From positions 1 to 64,000 of the forward strand of contig JAUGWO010000026.1 in assembly GCA_049724395.1 (NCBI GenBank): a stretch of DNA of 64,000 nt. Direction: 5' to 3'. The notes below the pieces were generated by a model that saw only the letters and a program-made list of their open reading frames with translations, was not told where the DNA came from and made no database searches. This document shows, piece after piece, positions 39,156-51,152 of this stretch (positions within the stretch are counted from its first letter, which is position 1; each line of letters opens with the position of its first letter). The translations under genes were made by a program, and so were the position numbers. The stretch is from Spongospora subterranea f. sp. subterranea. Its lineage: Eukaryota; Endomyxa: Phytomyxea; Phytomyxea; Plasmodiophorida.

Positions 39156-39801
39156 CTTCTGCGCATTTAAATGAATAAATGTAGTGATTATTTTCTCCCA
39201 CTTCTGAATTATATTTGCTCAAAGTAGCAGCAAATCCCCAATTCGAGACATTGTTGCAAATCTACGCGAGAAAAAGCAAAACCTTTGGATATGTAGAGTG
39301 GGAATATGAAGAATCTGATTGGGGATCACGTCAGCAAGCTCCCAGGCTCGCTCAGCTGGGACAATTTAACCCGATTCGATCGAGACGGCAGCAGAACGTT
39401 AATTACAGTTAGATCTATGGTAAATAACATAAATACTGAACGACAAAGCAGGCAAACACAACCATCGACTATGTTTTATCAAAATCAAAAGCAAAAACTC
39501 TGAGGGAGCCGATGGCGAGTTTTTTGAGGCAACAAAGAACTGGATAACGTCATAGCGTGATGGCCATAATCGACACCAAATTTGAAAGGTTGAAGGCAGA
39601 TCAGCATAAGAAGCTTTGCCCAAGGCTTCATCCGTTGATGATGTGTGTGATACTCCATTATTTTTGGCACTCCTCATCCGTCGTGACACGGAGTGTATGT
39701 GATAGTACAGGCGGTTTACTCCCTCCTTGCAGCCCTCCCTTTTCTCATAACATAGTCGTTATCGATCATGTCTGCATGATCACCTAGACCAGGATTAGGA
39801 T
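39156..39801. other. Intergenic, only unassigned open frames
   Basis: Between RPB2 and the Sec7 gene. Open frames on the plus strand (39215-39503) and the minus strand (39689-39399, containing SSTDEALGKASYADLPSTFQ) show no known family. The minus-strand frame could be an exon, but I see no start, partner exon or conservation. Confidence 0.35.
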
Positions 39802-42800
39802 ATGATAGGGGCCAGAGGCATCGCATGTGTCAAAGGGGAGATTCACAATGTCCTCACCACAATAGATGGCTCGTCATCCACAGTCTCCTCCATCTTCTTT
39901 GAGTCCTTGCTGGAATCGACTACGTCTGATACCATTATTCTCAGCCGAGCCTTACAGGATCTACATGACCAACTCGGTTTCTACAATGACATCTCCTCAG
40001 TCGAAGTGACCATGTTCACTCGACCTTTTCTTGGTGTTATCAAATCCCAATCTGTTTCGTGGCAGGTATCAGGCTATCAAATCGAATATAATTTTCAATC
40101 AAAATGCAAAACTAGGCTAGTGCAGCGTCACTTCAGGCGATTCATAAGTTTCTACTGTATGGTCTCATATCTCCCACAAGTCTTCAGGCTTCGGTAGCCA
40201 TGAATGAGTGCATATCATCATTAGCCATGGTCACATCTCGCGTAACAGCTCATCGACCCCAGCGCGATCTGCTCCAACTCAGAGTATTGGAGTTGTTTCT
40301 AGAATTTGCACGCTGCAATGCTGGCGTCCTATTGACCAATGATTCACTTTGCTTAATTTTCGAGGAAATGTTCGCTCTTCGACAAAACCCTTCTGCAAAT
40401 CTTCTTCTTGTAACTTATGTATGTTTGTTTTAAGCTGGTCTTGTCGTTATTGTTATGCTCAACGCCTTTGGTTTCTTAGGCGGATGATGTTATTGGGCAG
40501 TTCATTCTCGTTGTATTCGTTCGCCTCTGTAATAGGAGACATGATGACTTGCATCGTCCAGTTAATCAGTCGTGCATACAACTTCATATAAGGGGTTCTT
40601 CGGATATATCTAATCTTGCCCAAGTTGATGTGCCTGTTCACAAACCGTCAGGATATGATGCCAATGCTCTGGTTCGTATACTAAAGTTCATTGCCGCCCT
40701 GATTGACCCGTCAAATAGCTCATTAGAGGTACTTAATGGCAGTTTTTGCTCCCAAGATGTTTCGCTGTTAATCCAGCATGCTTTAGGTTCGGTTGTTAGG
40801 TTTACGCTTAATTAACATCTGCTTGGAAACAGCCGGCAGCGGGGTTGCTGAACATGCAGCTCTGGTTGCCGTTGTGCAAGATGACATTTGCAAGCAGATT
40901 TTGCAAAATTCTCAAACTGCAGACAATTCTATTCTGGCTTTAGTCCTTCGTATTGTATTCGACTTATTCGCAGTAATGCGGCGGCATATTCGTGTTCAAC
41001 TGGAGGTAGGCAAGAAAGAGTTTCATGACTTTGATATTGGTACAACGCTATTGGTACAACGCTGACTTTACCGTTCAAGGTGTTTTTTACATCTATTCAT
41101 ATTCGAATCGCTTCGAACCCCGCTGCCCCTTCACATCAAAGAGAGCTAGTTTTACAAAGCATTGTTAGTGAACTGCATGACCCCCTGATGAAAGTCTTAT
41201 TTCCGCCAGGTTGAACTCTGCCATGAACCGGATCTCCTAATTGGATTATACCGAAACTATGATTGTGAAATTGCTTCTACGAATATGTTCGAAGACCTTA
41301 TCCGGATGTTAAATCAATTGGCATCGCCTGACACAGTGGTTAATTCTCCCTCACGTTCGATAGATCAAAAACAAAGCCCTGGCTCAGGACCTTGTTCAGT
41401 AAGTAGCTATCTTTCCTTCCTTGCGTTATAAGCTGATTGCACTCAGGCTGTCAACTTAATTGCACTTGAATCGCTGATTGCCGTTGTTGCCTCTATAGGT
41501 AACATTGGTAAAGTTGTTTGTCGTCTAATATTTTGATAATATATGATGTTGATTTCAGCAAGACGGTTCTCCACCAGCAGCAATGATGGAGATGATTCCG
41601 AAGTTGAAGCTAACCTCGAACCCGACAGTAATACGGATGACGCTAATGATGAGCTCGTCTCGAATCGGCGTACCAAAATTCAGTTGAAACGAGCGGCTGC
41701 ATTGTTCAATGAACTTGGTCATAAAGCTATTCCGCAGATTCAGGCATTGGGTGCACTACCGCCTGCAGAATCCGAAGAATCCGTCGTCAGTCCTGTACGT
41801 GAAGATAGTTACATGTAACTGTTACAAATTATACTGATTACGAGCAGACTGCAATGGCTCGATTCATTCGTGAGACACCCGGACTGGATCGAAGAGTGGT
41901 CGGTAATTATCTGGGTCGTAATGACAAAAATAGTATTGCTGTGCTGTCGTCGTATGTGGACTTATTTGAGTTGGAAGGTCTTGGGTATAATATTTTTCTT
42001 TCTGTTGTTGTTTGTCTGCTCAACAATTGTGATAGGTTCGTGGAAGGTCTGCGAACGTTTATGGAGTCTTTCGTGATTCCAGGAGAAGCGCAAATGATTA
42101 GTCGTATAATGGAAGAGTTTGCTCGTCGATATTACGGACAAAATCCATCAGGACCTATTTCCGATCAGGACGCTGCTTTTATTTTGTCATTTTCTGTCAT
42201 TATGCTCAATACTGATGCACATAACCCAGGAGTTAAGTCCAAAATGACTCTCGAACAGTTCATGAGGAACAATCGTGGGATTAATAACGTACACCAGAAT
42301 TGGCATCCGCCATCGAGGTGCTAATAGGTCTCCCATATAGGGAAAAAGATTTTCCGGAGGAGTTTCTTACATCAGTCTATAACGAGATTGTTGGCAACGA
42401 GATCCGGATAGTGTCCGAGTGCTTAAGCGATGTCGTAGATTCATCAGGTGACGGCGGCGTTAATCCTGCTTACTGGGAACATCTGGTAAATCATTTATAT
42501 GCAAATGGTTGTCGCGCTCACTGAGACAATTCCTGTGATAGGTTCGACAATCTCGCGATGCGGCTGCATCCTCGTTTCACGTATCTGCTGGTCATATACA
42601 CGGCAAAGCCATGTTCAAAATAATGCGCTCTAATTTTGCTCATCTGGTCGCATGGTATCTCGAATCTGTATCAGATCCAAAAGTGACTCAACGCATCGTT
42701 GAAGGTTGCCATCTTTATGCCCGTATATGTGTTATATATGTATGAAATTTGGACCATATCAAGAGCATGGTTATACATTGATGACATAGGATATACATGC

Positions 42801-45036
42801 GCCTTTCAATACTCTCATCATCAGCCTTTGCCGATCATTGATTAGTATGTTCCGAGAGATCTGCAACAATATGAAGGGATATTCGGTGAAATATGCGTTT
42901 GGGCTGTCGTCGCGCGCTCATCGATCATTGCTCCTTTGTAACTTCTTTTTCGTTATTATTCAATTGTATCGGCTGATGTTTCTTTGCTTATTTGTCAGTA
43001 TTCAATTTAGTATTGTCCTATGGGCATAGATGTCTATGTGAGGCATGGGTCAATGTACTACATGTTGTATTATGGCTCAGGCAGATGGATCTCCTTCCTG
43101 ATACATTAGGCCATATGGACGATATTCGTGATACCAATGGCAAATTCTTGCCTTCTTTGAGGGAAGCTCACAATGTGGTGCCTGAAAGACCTCGGAAATC
43201 GTTGGCTGCCGCAATCTTCAGTTCCTTGTGGATTGTTGAGTCGGATACGGATTCTAATCATGACGAAGAGAAGTTTGATGAATCGTCTGTAGATGAAGAG
43301 GCAGAATGTATTAGAATTGGTCGCGAGGCGGTCTCGTCAGTACGTCATGCTTGATGATTTATCCACGGTTTTGGTAACTAATTCGAGTTTTTAGTGTAAT
43401 ATCGATCAAGGTCAGTCTCTTTTGCGAACTCGACAGCTTCTATTGATAGATCTAATATTCCTGGGAACTCTACTGTAGTTTTTTTTATGCATCGTCGTGC
43501 GGTATCACATCCTGATTCGTTGCAGCATCTTGTACGAACTCTGATTGCTCTATCGGCGAACCCATTTTCTGCCGACCCATCGGCTGCTTGTAATTTGGAG
43601 AATTTCGATATGGATGTCTTGAATGAGGATTCAGCTGTTTTCTGTCTAGAGCGGCTGTCTAACATTGTTGATAATAACGCCGAACTTTTGATTGAGAAAG
43701 ATATTTGGTCCATTATATTCCAACATTTCAAGGCCATCCTTGCGTCGGTTACTAGCGAGCCGTCGTTCTATATGGAACGAATAATTGTCAACCTTCTCCG
43801 TCTTTGTGTCGGCGGTAACGACAGAGTTATCAACGATGCTATCTCTCTTCTTCCAACGTTAGCGTCCTTTCCGATCGCAGTGCAGTCATCTTTATCAGAG
43901 CGGACCGCCCTCGGCTTATCGTTGCTTTTCAGGTACCTTGTTGACGAGGCTCGTATTAATGCCTTAGTTTGATCATCACAGGGCAAATATTTCTTTCAAT
44001 ACCGCTCGACGTTTTCCCAGCTATTTGTGATAGCCTAGCTTCAACAAGGTTTCATCCTCGAGCTTTCGCTACGTGTATGGAGACATTGGAATACTTGTCA
44101 CAACAAGTTCTATCTCCAAGCTATACCTCTACTTTATCACATATATATTTAGATATCGTTAGATCTCCGGTGAATTGACTCAATTCTTCAATCATCGATA
44201 TCATGGTCTCTTATTCGACTGCTCGCAGGGAGCATTTGTTCGGCCCGCCCACGCTGTTCACCTTTTGCTGCTTTTGAATCGTTCAATATGTCGCTTCCAT
44301 GTCTCTGTACGTTCTCGACAGTTCAAAACTCTTGAATCCTTTTAATTCTTGACAGGACTCAACAAGCATGCGCAGTCCACTGTCTACTGCTTCAAGTTCC
44401 ACAATTGACATTTCAGAATTTCAGGATTTGTGGATGGATAACATATCATCCATGTGCCATGCTTGCGCCTGCAATTCTGATGTAAAATCGCAAGTTTATG
44501 CTATTGAATGTCTTCAAGAGTGCCTTTTGACGGAGCTTCCTTTCTCTTCGTCTCCTTTTTGGATTGATTGTTACGATCAGCATTTACTTCCTCTGTTCGG
44601 AGAGATTGTGGACAATGATGTTAAAGTTCGCGTATGCAACCTTCTGTTCAAAACACTTTTACAAAGAATGGAAGCTATTACCGAAGGTTCACTTTTTCTA
44701 AGTTTTTGGCCTCGATTTGTTGAATCAACAACATCGATCGCGCTCGGTGATGGGTTCTACAGCCAAACATTTCTGCATTTCCGCGAATCTATGAAGAACA
44801 TATTGCTGTTTTTTACTAAAAGCTCCAGAACTCCAGAAGCGCCTGTGAATTCTGTTTTGGAATTGTCATTCGCAGTTTTACGACGATATGAGAACTTGGA
44901 CTCGTTTTGCGAAGAAATTGTTCAGGAAATCCATGAGGACACCAACCTCAACACGAATAGGGAAATTCAAGCAGATGAAATCCGTGATGGTAATGAATCT
45001 GGCCCATCACTCGATGTACCAACTGATAAACAATGA
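39802..45036 (+). CDS. Large ARF guanine-nucleotide exchange factor, GBF1/Gea type (Sec7)
   Basis: Activates ARF1 at the Golgi for COPI coat recruitment. ATG 39802 opens MIGARGIACVKGEIHNVLTT, the usual GBF1/Gea N-terminus (DCB domain). It continues through QAIHKFLLYGLISP and RVLELFLEFARCNAGVLLTN. The Sec7 domain lies at about 41854-42330: MARFIRETPGLDRRVVGNYL, FVEGLRTFMESFVIPGEAQM (catalytic Glu in GEAQ), ISRIMEEFARRYYGQNP, AAFILSFSVIMLNTDAHNPG. HDS-type helical repeats run to the stop at 45036 (acidic tail, DVPTDKQ). At least ten short introns are needed. Around 40785-40800 one surplus base separates LLIQHALG and LRLINICLETAGSG. Length (about 1,500 residues) suits the family. Confidence 0.9.
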
Positions 45037-45103
45037 TAATATTTATGCTCATAATATTCCAGAGTGGTCGATAAAAAATGATTGATCCTATTTACAGCAC
45101 TGA

Positions 45104-47951
45104 TCAGTACAGATTCTTTTGCTTAGAGGCGTCAAGCGAAGGGACTTTGATTTTCTGTTTCTCAAGACCATGGTGCACGCATTCAATAATATCCCCTTGC
45201 TGAATTCCGTCAAATTGGTCTAACACAATACCACACTCTTTGCCTTTGACGATCGTTTGCACATCGTCTTTGAAATGCTTCAAAGAAGCTATGGAACCCT
45301 CCCAAATGAGTTCTCCCCTTCGTAAGACCCGAATGGGAGAAGACCGATCCAACGTGCCCATTGTGACTCTGCAGCCGGCGGCTTTTGAGGCAATTTTACC
45401 ACGCGCTCCGTGCAGATCAAAAACTGTGGCGACTTCTGCCTTACCGACTACTTCCACAACCTTATTACAGAATTAGCACATTGAATATGTTCGTGAAAGA
45501 GTTTTCCCACCTCTTGACTCGGCATTAGCTCATTGATGCTGTCAACAATGTCGTCCATCATCTTGTAGATTACACGTTGAGATTTGACGTTAATTTGAGA
45601 TTCTTTTGCCATTTTTTTCACGGAAGTGGGAACAGAGATATTAAACCCAAATATAGTTGCCCCTGAAATGTGTCGATCAACCCTGAGTGTCGCCGTGCAA
45701 AGATTAACGCATTACCTGATTGTTTAGCTAAAATAATATCCTGCTGAGTTACGCTGCCGACAGATCTAGATAGTATTCGTAGGCAGACTTGTTCCTGCGG
45801 GAGAACGGCAATAAATTCAGAAAGTGCTGTCAACGACCCTGAAATGTCCGCCTTGATGATTACGCAAAGAGAGACAGGTTGCGTCTAATTTTACAATAAA
45901 CAGAATATATCACATTGCCGGTACGCTTGTACCTGAGCGGTTCCGTCGTCATTGACCTTGGGAGTTTCAACTGGAGCCGTCCATAAGGCAGAATTAACAA
46001 GCTCTTCCTGCTCTTGAAGATAAATTCTCCTTGCAACAATTCTGCACTGACTTAGACTAACGGCGATGCACACCGAAGTTCCGTACCTGCGTGCTGCTTG
46101 TTCGGAGCTTACTACAACGATATCAGAACCTACAGCAGGCAACTCCTTCATTCCCGAAATAAGTACTGGCTGAGAAGGCGTCGCCAATTTCATTGAACCT
46201 CCGTTATCGTCATGCTAGGCCGTAATAAACACGCAAAAATACATTAAGCATATTATCCACGTACCATTGATTTCACAATGCCAAAATGAGTTCCTGAGAC
46301 GATAACATCCCCGATTGATAATGTACCACGCCGTATCATAGCCGCCATCATAGGCCCCCTACCTTTTTCGAGATATGATTCAATAACCTGTAAGGTTGGT
46401 GATAATGTGAAAACAATGTAAAAGCTGGAGGTACAAACAACTGCTCTAGCGGGACCATTAACAGGAGCCGTTGTCTCCGCCATTTCGCCAACCAAAGCTA
46501 TAGCCTCGCGAAGCATATCGATACCATCTCCGGTTACGGATGAAATCGACACCATAGGAACATCCCCTCCTAGAGATTCACAGACTACTCCTGGTTTTCC
46601 AGTATTAATTATCTTTGAAAGAGCTATGGAACAAATTATTACCGTATTCCATCAAATCTCGTCTGACTCTATCAGGATCGGCTGATTCTAAGTCCGATTT
46701 TGTCATCGCAACGACTATGGGAAGATCCTCCGCAAGCGCTGCTTTGATCGAAGCAACTGTCTGAGCCTGAACACTAGCGTCAGATGCCACAACAAGCACG
46801 ACAACGTCCTAGAAATATATCCATTTTAGCACAGTGTTTAAACATTGCTATCGATACATCTACAGTTAATCGGCAAGCATTGATACGCATCGATGCAAAT
46901 GCTGCATGACCTGGAGTATCGATTACGGTTGCTCTCGATGTGGAAGTCAACGGTAAAACAAAAGCACCAATGCGCTGTGTAATACCACCAACTTCAGTGG
47001 AAGCAATTCTACTGTTTCTCAAAACATCTAGCAACGTTGTCTGGCAACCATCAATGATATTGCAATTAACAGACCGAATACAAATTACCTTTCCATGGTC
47101 AATATGACCGACAATAGAGACGACGATTGGCCTCGAAGGCCAGAGATTTGGGTCACCTGCGGCATCATTGTACGAGTTCTCGACAACTTTTTCATCGTCT
47201 TTCTCATATTCTGGAGGTCTGAGTTCCACGTCAAAAGATAAATCTAGCTCAGAGGCAGCCATCTGTTTGACCAAAACTCAAACGCCATATTTGTACGAAT
47301 CGGATAAAGTGTAAAACCTGAACAGCCTCAGTAGATACAGTGTGCTCGCCCTGAGTTCCCCGTCTGGGAATGTTTTCACCCAACGCTCTGAGTAATCCTA
47401 CAAGCCTTGGTATTGGGATCATCAAGAGTTTGCTACTGTCCCTAATTGTGACCGATCCTCCTTCAGTCAGGATCACTCTTCTCGTGCGTTCCGGTCTGTC
47501 GGTCCTGACAAATTTCTTCCCGTTCCGTTTATTTCGTTGCTCCACTTTGCGTTGGTAATCCAACGCTCGTTTCTCAACCTCCTTCGCTCGCTGTGCTCGA
47601 GTTTTTATTCGCTGTCCCTTCTCGTCATTTATAGCAGTTTCATATAAAGTGTTAAAAAAGGACACGACCTGCACATGATTAAAGGTTGCATCATTCACCA
47701 TTAGACATCCATTTACAGATTCTCCTTCCATTCGCAAAGCAGGAGGTGCTTGTGGGAGGTTGTCAGTTTTCTGAGCAATGGCGATTTTAGGGAGTACGAT
47801 GCGTGGTTGGGCGGCCCCTGTCGAAAGCGTTGGCGGCCCATCAGTCTGTTTCTGTTTTGGCTCTCAAGATATCCCTGACCCGGTCTATTATCGAAGAGAG
47901 TGGTCGTCTCCCTGTAATCCTAAGCGCTTTACTCACAATTACACTGCTCAT
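45104..47951 (-). CDS. Mitochondrial translation initiation factor IF-2
   Basis: GTPase that brings initiator fMet-tRNA to the mitoribosome. An ATG at 47951 opens [20 protein letters not shown], an Arg-rich presequence typical of mitochondrial import; its frame does not run straight into the next conserved block, so the first join is unsettled. The IF2_N block is [20 protein letters not shown]. GTPase motifs: G1 [15 protein letters not shown] across an intron, G2 [15 protein letters not shown]3 [15 protein letters not shown]4 AMTKSD (most relatives have NKxD), and the C-terminal domains [25 protein letters not shown]...[11 protein letters not shown] and [20 protein letters not shown]. It ends ...[11 protein letters not shown] at 45104. 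Introns of about 48-60 bp join the exons. A tandem repeat lies just upstream. Confidence 0.92.
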
Positions 47952-48043
47952 GATGACGATACCCACTACAGCAGTCGATACCGCATCGTCATAACGCTAC
48001 GGTGCTCAGCCACAGACGGTGCAGGGGGGACCGCAAATTAATG

Positions 48044-48124
48044 CGCCACTGATTACAAGTGCAGTTGATCACGAATTTGTGGAACGCCACTGACCACAAG
48101 TGCAGTTGATCTTGTATTTTGGAA
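48044..48124. repeat. Two-unit imperfect tandem repeat, about 41 bp each
   Basis: Units 48044-48084 and 48085-48124 both begin CGCCACTGA, share ACAAGTGCAGTTGATC in the middle and end in GGAA, differing at roughly eight positions. They lie between the IF-2 start (47951) and the dynein assembly factor stop (48136). The first 14 bases of the second unit, CGCCACTGACCACA, occur again at about 48404 inside the LRR gene. Confidence 0.8.
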
Positions 48125-48135
48125 AACATGATCAT

Positions 48136-49167
48136 TTAATTGTTGTAAGGAACGGAGCTATAGCTTGCCGTCAACTTTTGCATGTTGTCTCGGCATATAT
48201 GCATTCTTGCGTCCTCTTCAGCTTCTTGCTTTGTTATTTCCTCACTTTCTTGACCCTCGTCCTCTTGCGCCTTGCGTAGTTTCCACGCTTTCATCCTAGC
48301 GCAATATCTTTGTTGCGCTTCAACTCTCTCTTCCGTTGATCGCATGCGCTCATTTTCTATGTTTTTCCTTTCCATCAGCTCACCCTCTTTCCCATCTTTG
48401 AACCGCCACTGACCACAGGCTTCAACGAGGCGTCGTTCATCTTCAAATACTGGGCGATCATCAAGGAAATTCAAGCTTGGCAGCCTTGCGATCATTGTCT
48501 TACGATAATGTCGAATGCTATTGATGAAAGGATTTCCTTTCAAATACAAACAACCCAGTTGTGGTAGTTTTGCTAAGGTATCGATGACTTTCGGGTCTGA
48601 TAGCTTGTTTTTCGAAAGATCCAGCGTCCTAATCGCAGAGCAATGAATGAGATGCTCGATAGACGATAATTCGGACAAACGATTGTCAGAAAGATTCAGA
48701 TTTGAAAGAACGGGCAAATGTGATAATCCGGATACATGTTGTATCAGGTTGCCTTGTAGATTTATCGCATTTAATTTTACGTTGTTTTCAAGGTTTTCGA
48801 TCGACGTAATGCAGTTTTGTTGCAAATAAAGACACGTTAATAGTGTCATGTGACCGATATTCTCAATCCTCTCCAAGGCATTGCTTTCCAGAAATAGCGC
48901 TTTCACATTGACGTATGCGTCTAAACATTTAATCCGTCTGAACTGCTGGAAATGTAAATACAGGTTATCGTTTAACGCCGGAGTGGAGTAAAGACCCTTT
49001 TCTTTACATAACCGCTGTAATAGCCGACCATTCATGGTAGGTCCATCGCTGACTTGTACCCGATGGTCGCCTTCGTTATCAAGGCCAGATGGCGCCATAC
49101 TTTGCACGGTAGAGTACCTAGTGATCTTTTGTAGGTACTCCAATAAATAACTGGAAGCCATAATCAT
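48136..49167 (-). CDS. DNAAF1: Dynein axonemal assembly factor DNAAF1 (LRRC50/ODA7) homologue
   Basis: A cytosolic LRR protein needed to preassemble axonemal dynein arms, so it marks a species with motile flagella. A single exon of about 343 residues from ATG 49167 (a TTG upstream is in frame but not a likely start). The family N-terminus is NGRLLQRLCKEKGLYSTPAL then NDNLYLHFQQFRRI. Six LRRs follow (LFLESNALERIENIG, LYLQQNCITSIENLE, INLQGNLIQHVSGLS, LNLSDNRLSELSSIE, LDLSKNKLSDPKVID, LYLKGNPFINSIRHYR), then the LRRcap ARLPSLNFLDDRPVFEDER. The C-terminal charged helix (RMRSTEERVEAQQRYCARM) is shorter than in animals. The frame is clean. Confidence 0.93.
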   Translation of the reverse strand: MIMASSYLLEYLQKITRYSTVQSMAPSGLDNEGDHRVQVSDGPTMNGRLLQRLCKEKGLYSTPALNDNLYLHFQQFRRIKCLDAYVNVKALFLESNALERIENIGHMTLLTCLYLQQNCITSIENLENNVKLNAINLQGNLIQHVSGLSHLPVLSNLNLSDNRLSELSSIEHLIHCSAIRTLDLSKNKLSDPKVIDTLAKLPQLGCLYLKGNPFINSIRHYRKTMIARLPSLNFLDDRPVFEDERRLVEACGQWRFKDGKEGELMERKNIENERMRSTEERVEAQQRYCARMKAWKLRKAQEDEGQESEEITKQEAEEDARMHICRDNMQKLTASYSSVPYNN

Positions 49168-49327
49168 TAGCAGCACCAAAGTAGTACCAGATTCCGGTCT
49201 GGCCAAGTCGCTGATGTAAGATGCTTCAAAACTTCAGGCGGAAACGGAAATGGTTCACTGCCGGCAGTAAAATCGCCGATTGTACATTGTGACGGTAATT
49301 TGTATTGAGAGATTACGGGGCGCCTAC

Positions 49328-50849
49328 TCACAGATTGGATTTCATTGGCTTCAAGATCAGTTCATCCTCAACGGGTCGAAAGTATGCATTGACCAGAGAA
49401 TCTGGAACTTCGGCAACACTCTTGTGCTCCCACTTGGGATTTCGATCTTTGTCGATCAACGCTGCCCGGACGCCTTCATAAAAGTCATGTCCATCAATAC
49501 ATCGGCATACGAGGCGATACTCCATCTGGAAACATTGCTCGATAGATAATCCTCGGCCAGCTCTGATTTCTTTAAAGGTAATCTTCAGACTGAGTGGAGA
49601 CATTTTCAATAACTTTTGTAAGACCGCTCGCCCAAATTCGGTATTGCTTTGTTCAAGACTGGCTAAAATCTCTTCAACTGATCCTTTTGAAAAACATTCT
49701 GCAATGATCGGGAGACTTGCAACAAACCCTTCACTTGCTGCAGGATTTACCGCCCTTTCGTTGATAGCGCTATTTACCGAATCTGGATCATAGTTGACTT
49801 CATGAATCCTGTCAAGCACCTTATTAATCAAATGAGAAGGCACGTAATGGGTTGCAACTCCAGCATGAACAGCGTCGGCTCCTTTTAATATCGCACCAGT
49901 ACTATGACAGATTAAGAAGCAGATGACTAACTTGGACAATGCCCTACAGTGCTAAATACATCCCTAATTGGCCTGGTAGTCGCGACAAATAAAAAGATGC
50001 ACCAACATCAGGAAAGAGCCCTATTGCAGTCTCTACAAAATTGGGATTACATATTATCGAATAAGCGCGTTTCCAATCGACGGACCCGGCATTGCCCATT
50101 GGGTGTTCTCCGTTGCAATTCGAAAACGCCCCGGTAATGATATCCCGACTCCTCCACCCACTGCATGGACATCAAAAAAACAGTTTTACGTTTATAGCGA
50201 AATTCTGACTGGTCACTCCGTCCATGATCGCTATATAGTTGCTTTTCATTCCAGCAATGAAATGGTTCAACGAATATTCGCATCTAAAGAACTTTTTCGC
50301 ATAGGAAGGCAGATCGTCACCATCTGAGTTCAAAGTTAAATAAAAACCGGAGCACGGCATCATTGTGAACTTGCCCTGCTTTTTCAGACATAAGGCTTTG
50401 ACATCACCCCCTGCACAGAACCATTTGCTTCCACTTCGCATGACCGTATGGAAAATACCAGAACTGGATTCGTTATCCTAACAAATGTTTGACATCAGGA
50501 CTAAGCACATAAGCAAAGTATTTAACCTGAATTTTCTTGTATATGCTTTCGATCATGTTCGCACTGAGGCTGTTTAAGGATTTGGGACGGTTCAGAGTGA
50601 TTGATGAGGTGTGCCCATTATCGGTAAATATCACTTCCTCATCCTAGGAAAAACTCAATCGTTCTAGTCTGATATAATCCAATCTGTTACATATAATGAA
50701 GGATCAGGTACAAAATACAATGGCTGCTTAATTTCCGCCTCTGTGGCCATGCTGCGATGAGTCTGCGATAATCTTCCAATCGGTGAGTAACGGAGTAGGT
50801 TAGTACCACAGGCCTTGATAGCAGAGGTCGATTGTGATATGATGAGCAT
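49328..50849 (-). CDS. HIBCH: 3-hydroxyisobutyryl-CoA hydrolase (mitochondrial)
   Basis: Crotonase-fold hydrolase of valine breakdown. Start ATG 50849 gives [20 protein letters not shown] then [14 protein letters not shown], a plausible mitochondrial presequence. Conserved blocks after removing short introns: [66 protein letters not shown] (oxyanion hole), [26 protein letters not shown], and the C-terminal [53 protein letters not shown]. Five to six introns of about 45-60 bp are needed; those I checked are GT-AG and clean. Stop at 49328. Confidence 0.94.
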
Positions 50850-51152
50850 TAATAACAGAGCTCTGACCAGTTCGGCGAAAATTCTTGACACAAGTGGCCA
50901 AATTGGATGCGCAGAGCAAGACGGTGTAGCTGCGGTAAGCCCTCCTGTATCAAAGGGTTGCGGTTGCTCCAGATTACGGACATTGACATTCTCTGAAAAG
51001 TCAAACCTGTTTGCTGTATGCCTCGGGGTACAATGTATGGGATTTCAAAGCAGCTTGAAAGCGCTAAATAATATCAGAGACAACGGACTTTCATTCATCA
51101 CAAAAAAAACAGTTTGCTGTAGAATTGATCATAGATTATTGAAGAATATAAA
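50850..51152. other. Intergenic, nothing recognised
   Basis: About 300 bp between HIBCH and the end of the SPT20 gene, both minus strand. A plus-strand open frame here shows no conservation. Probably the HIBCH promoter and the SPT20 3' region. Confidence 0.4.

Noticed and set aside
48136-49206. TTG at 49206 as start of the dynein assembly factor
   Set aside because: A non-ATG start is unlikely; family similarity begins well inside, and ATG 49167 is available.
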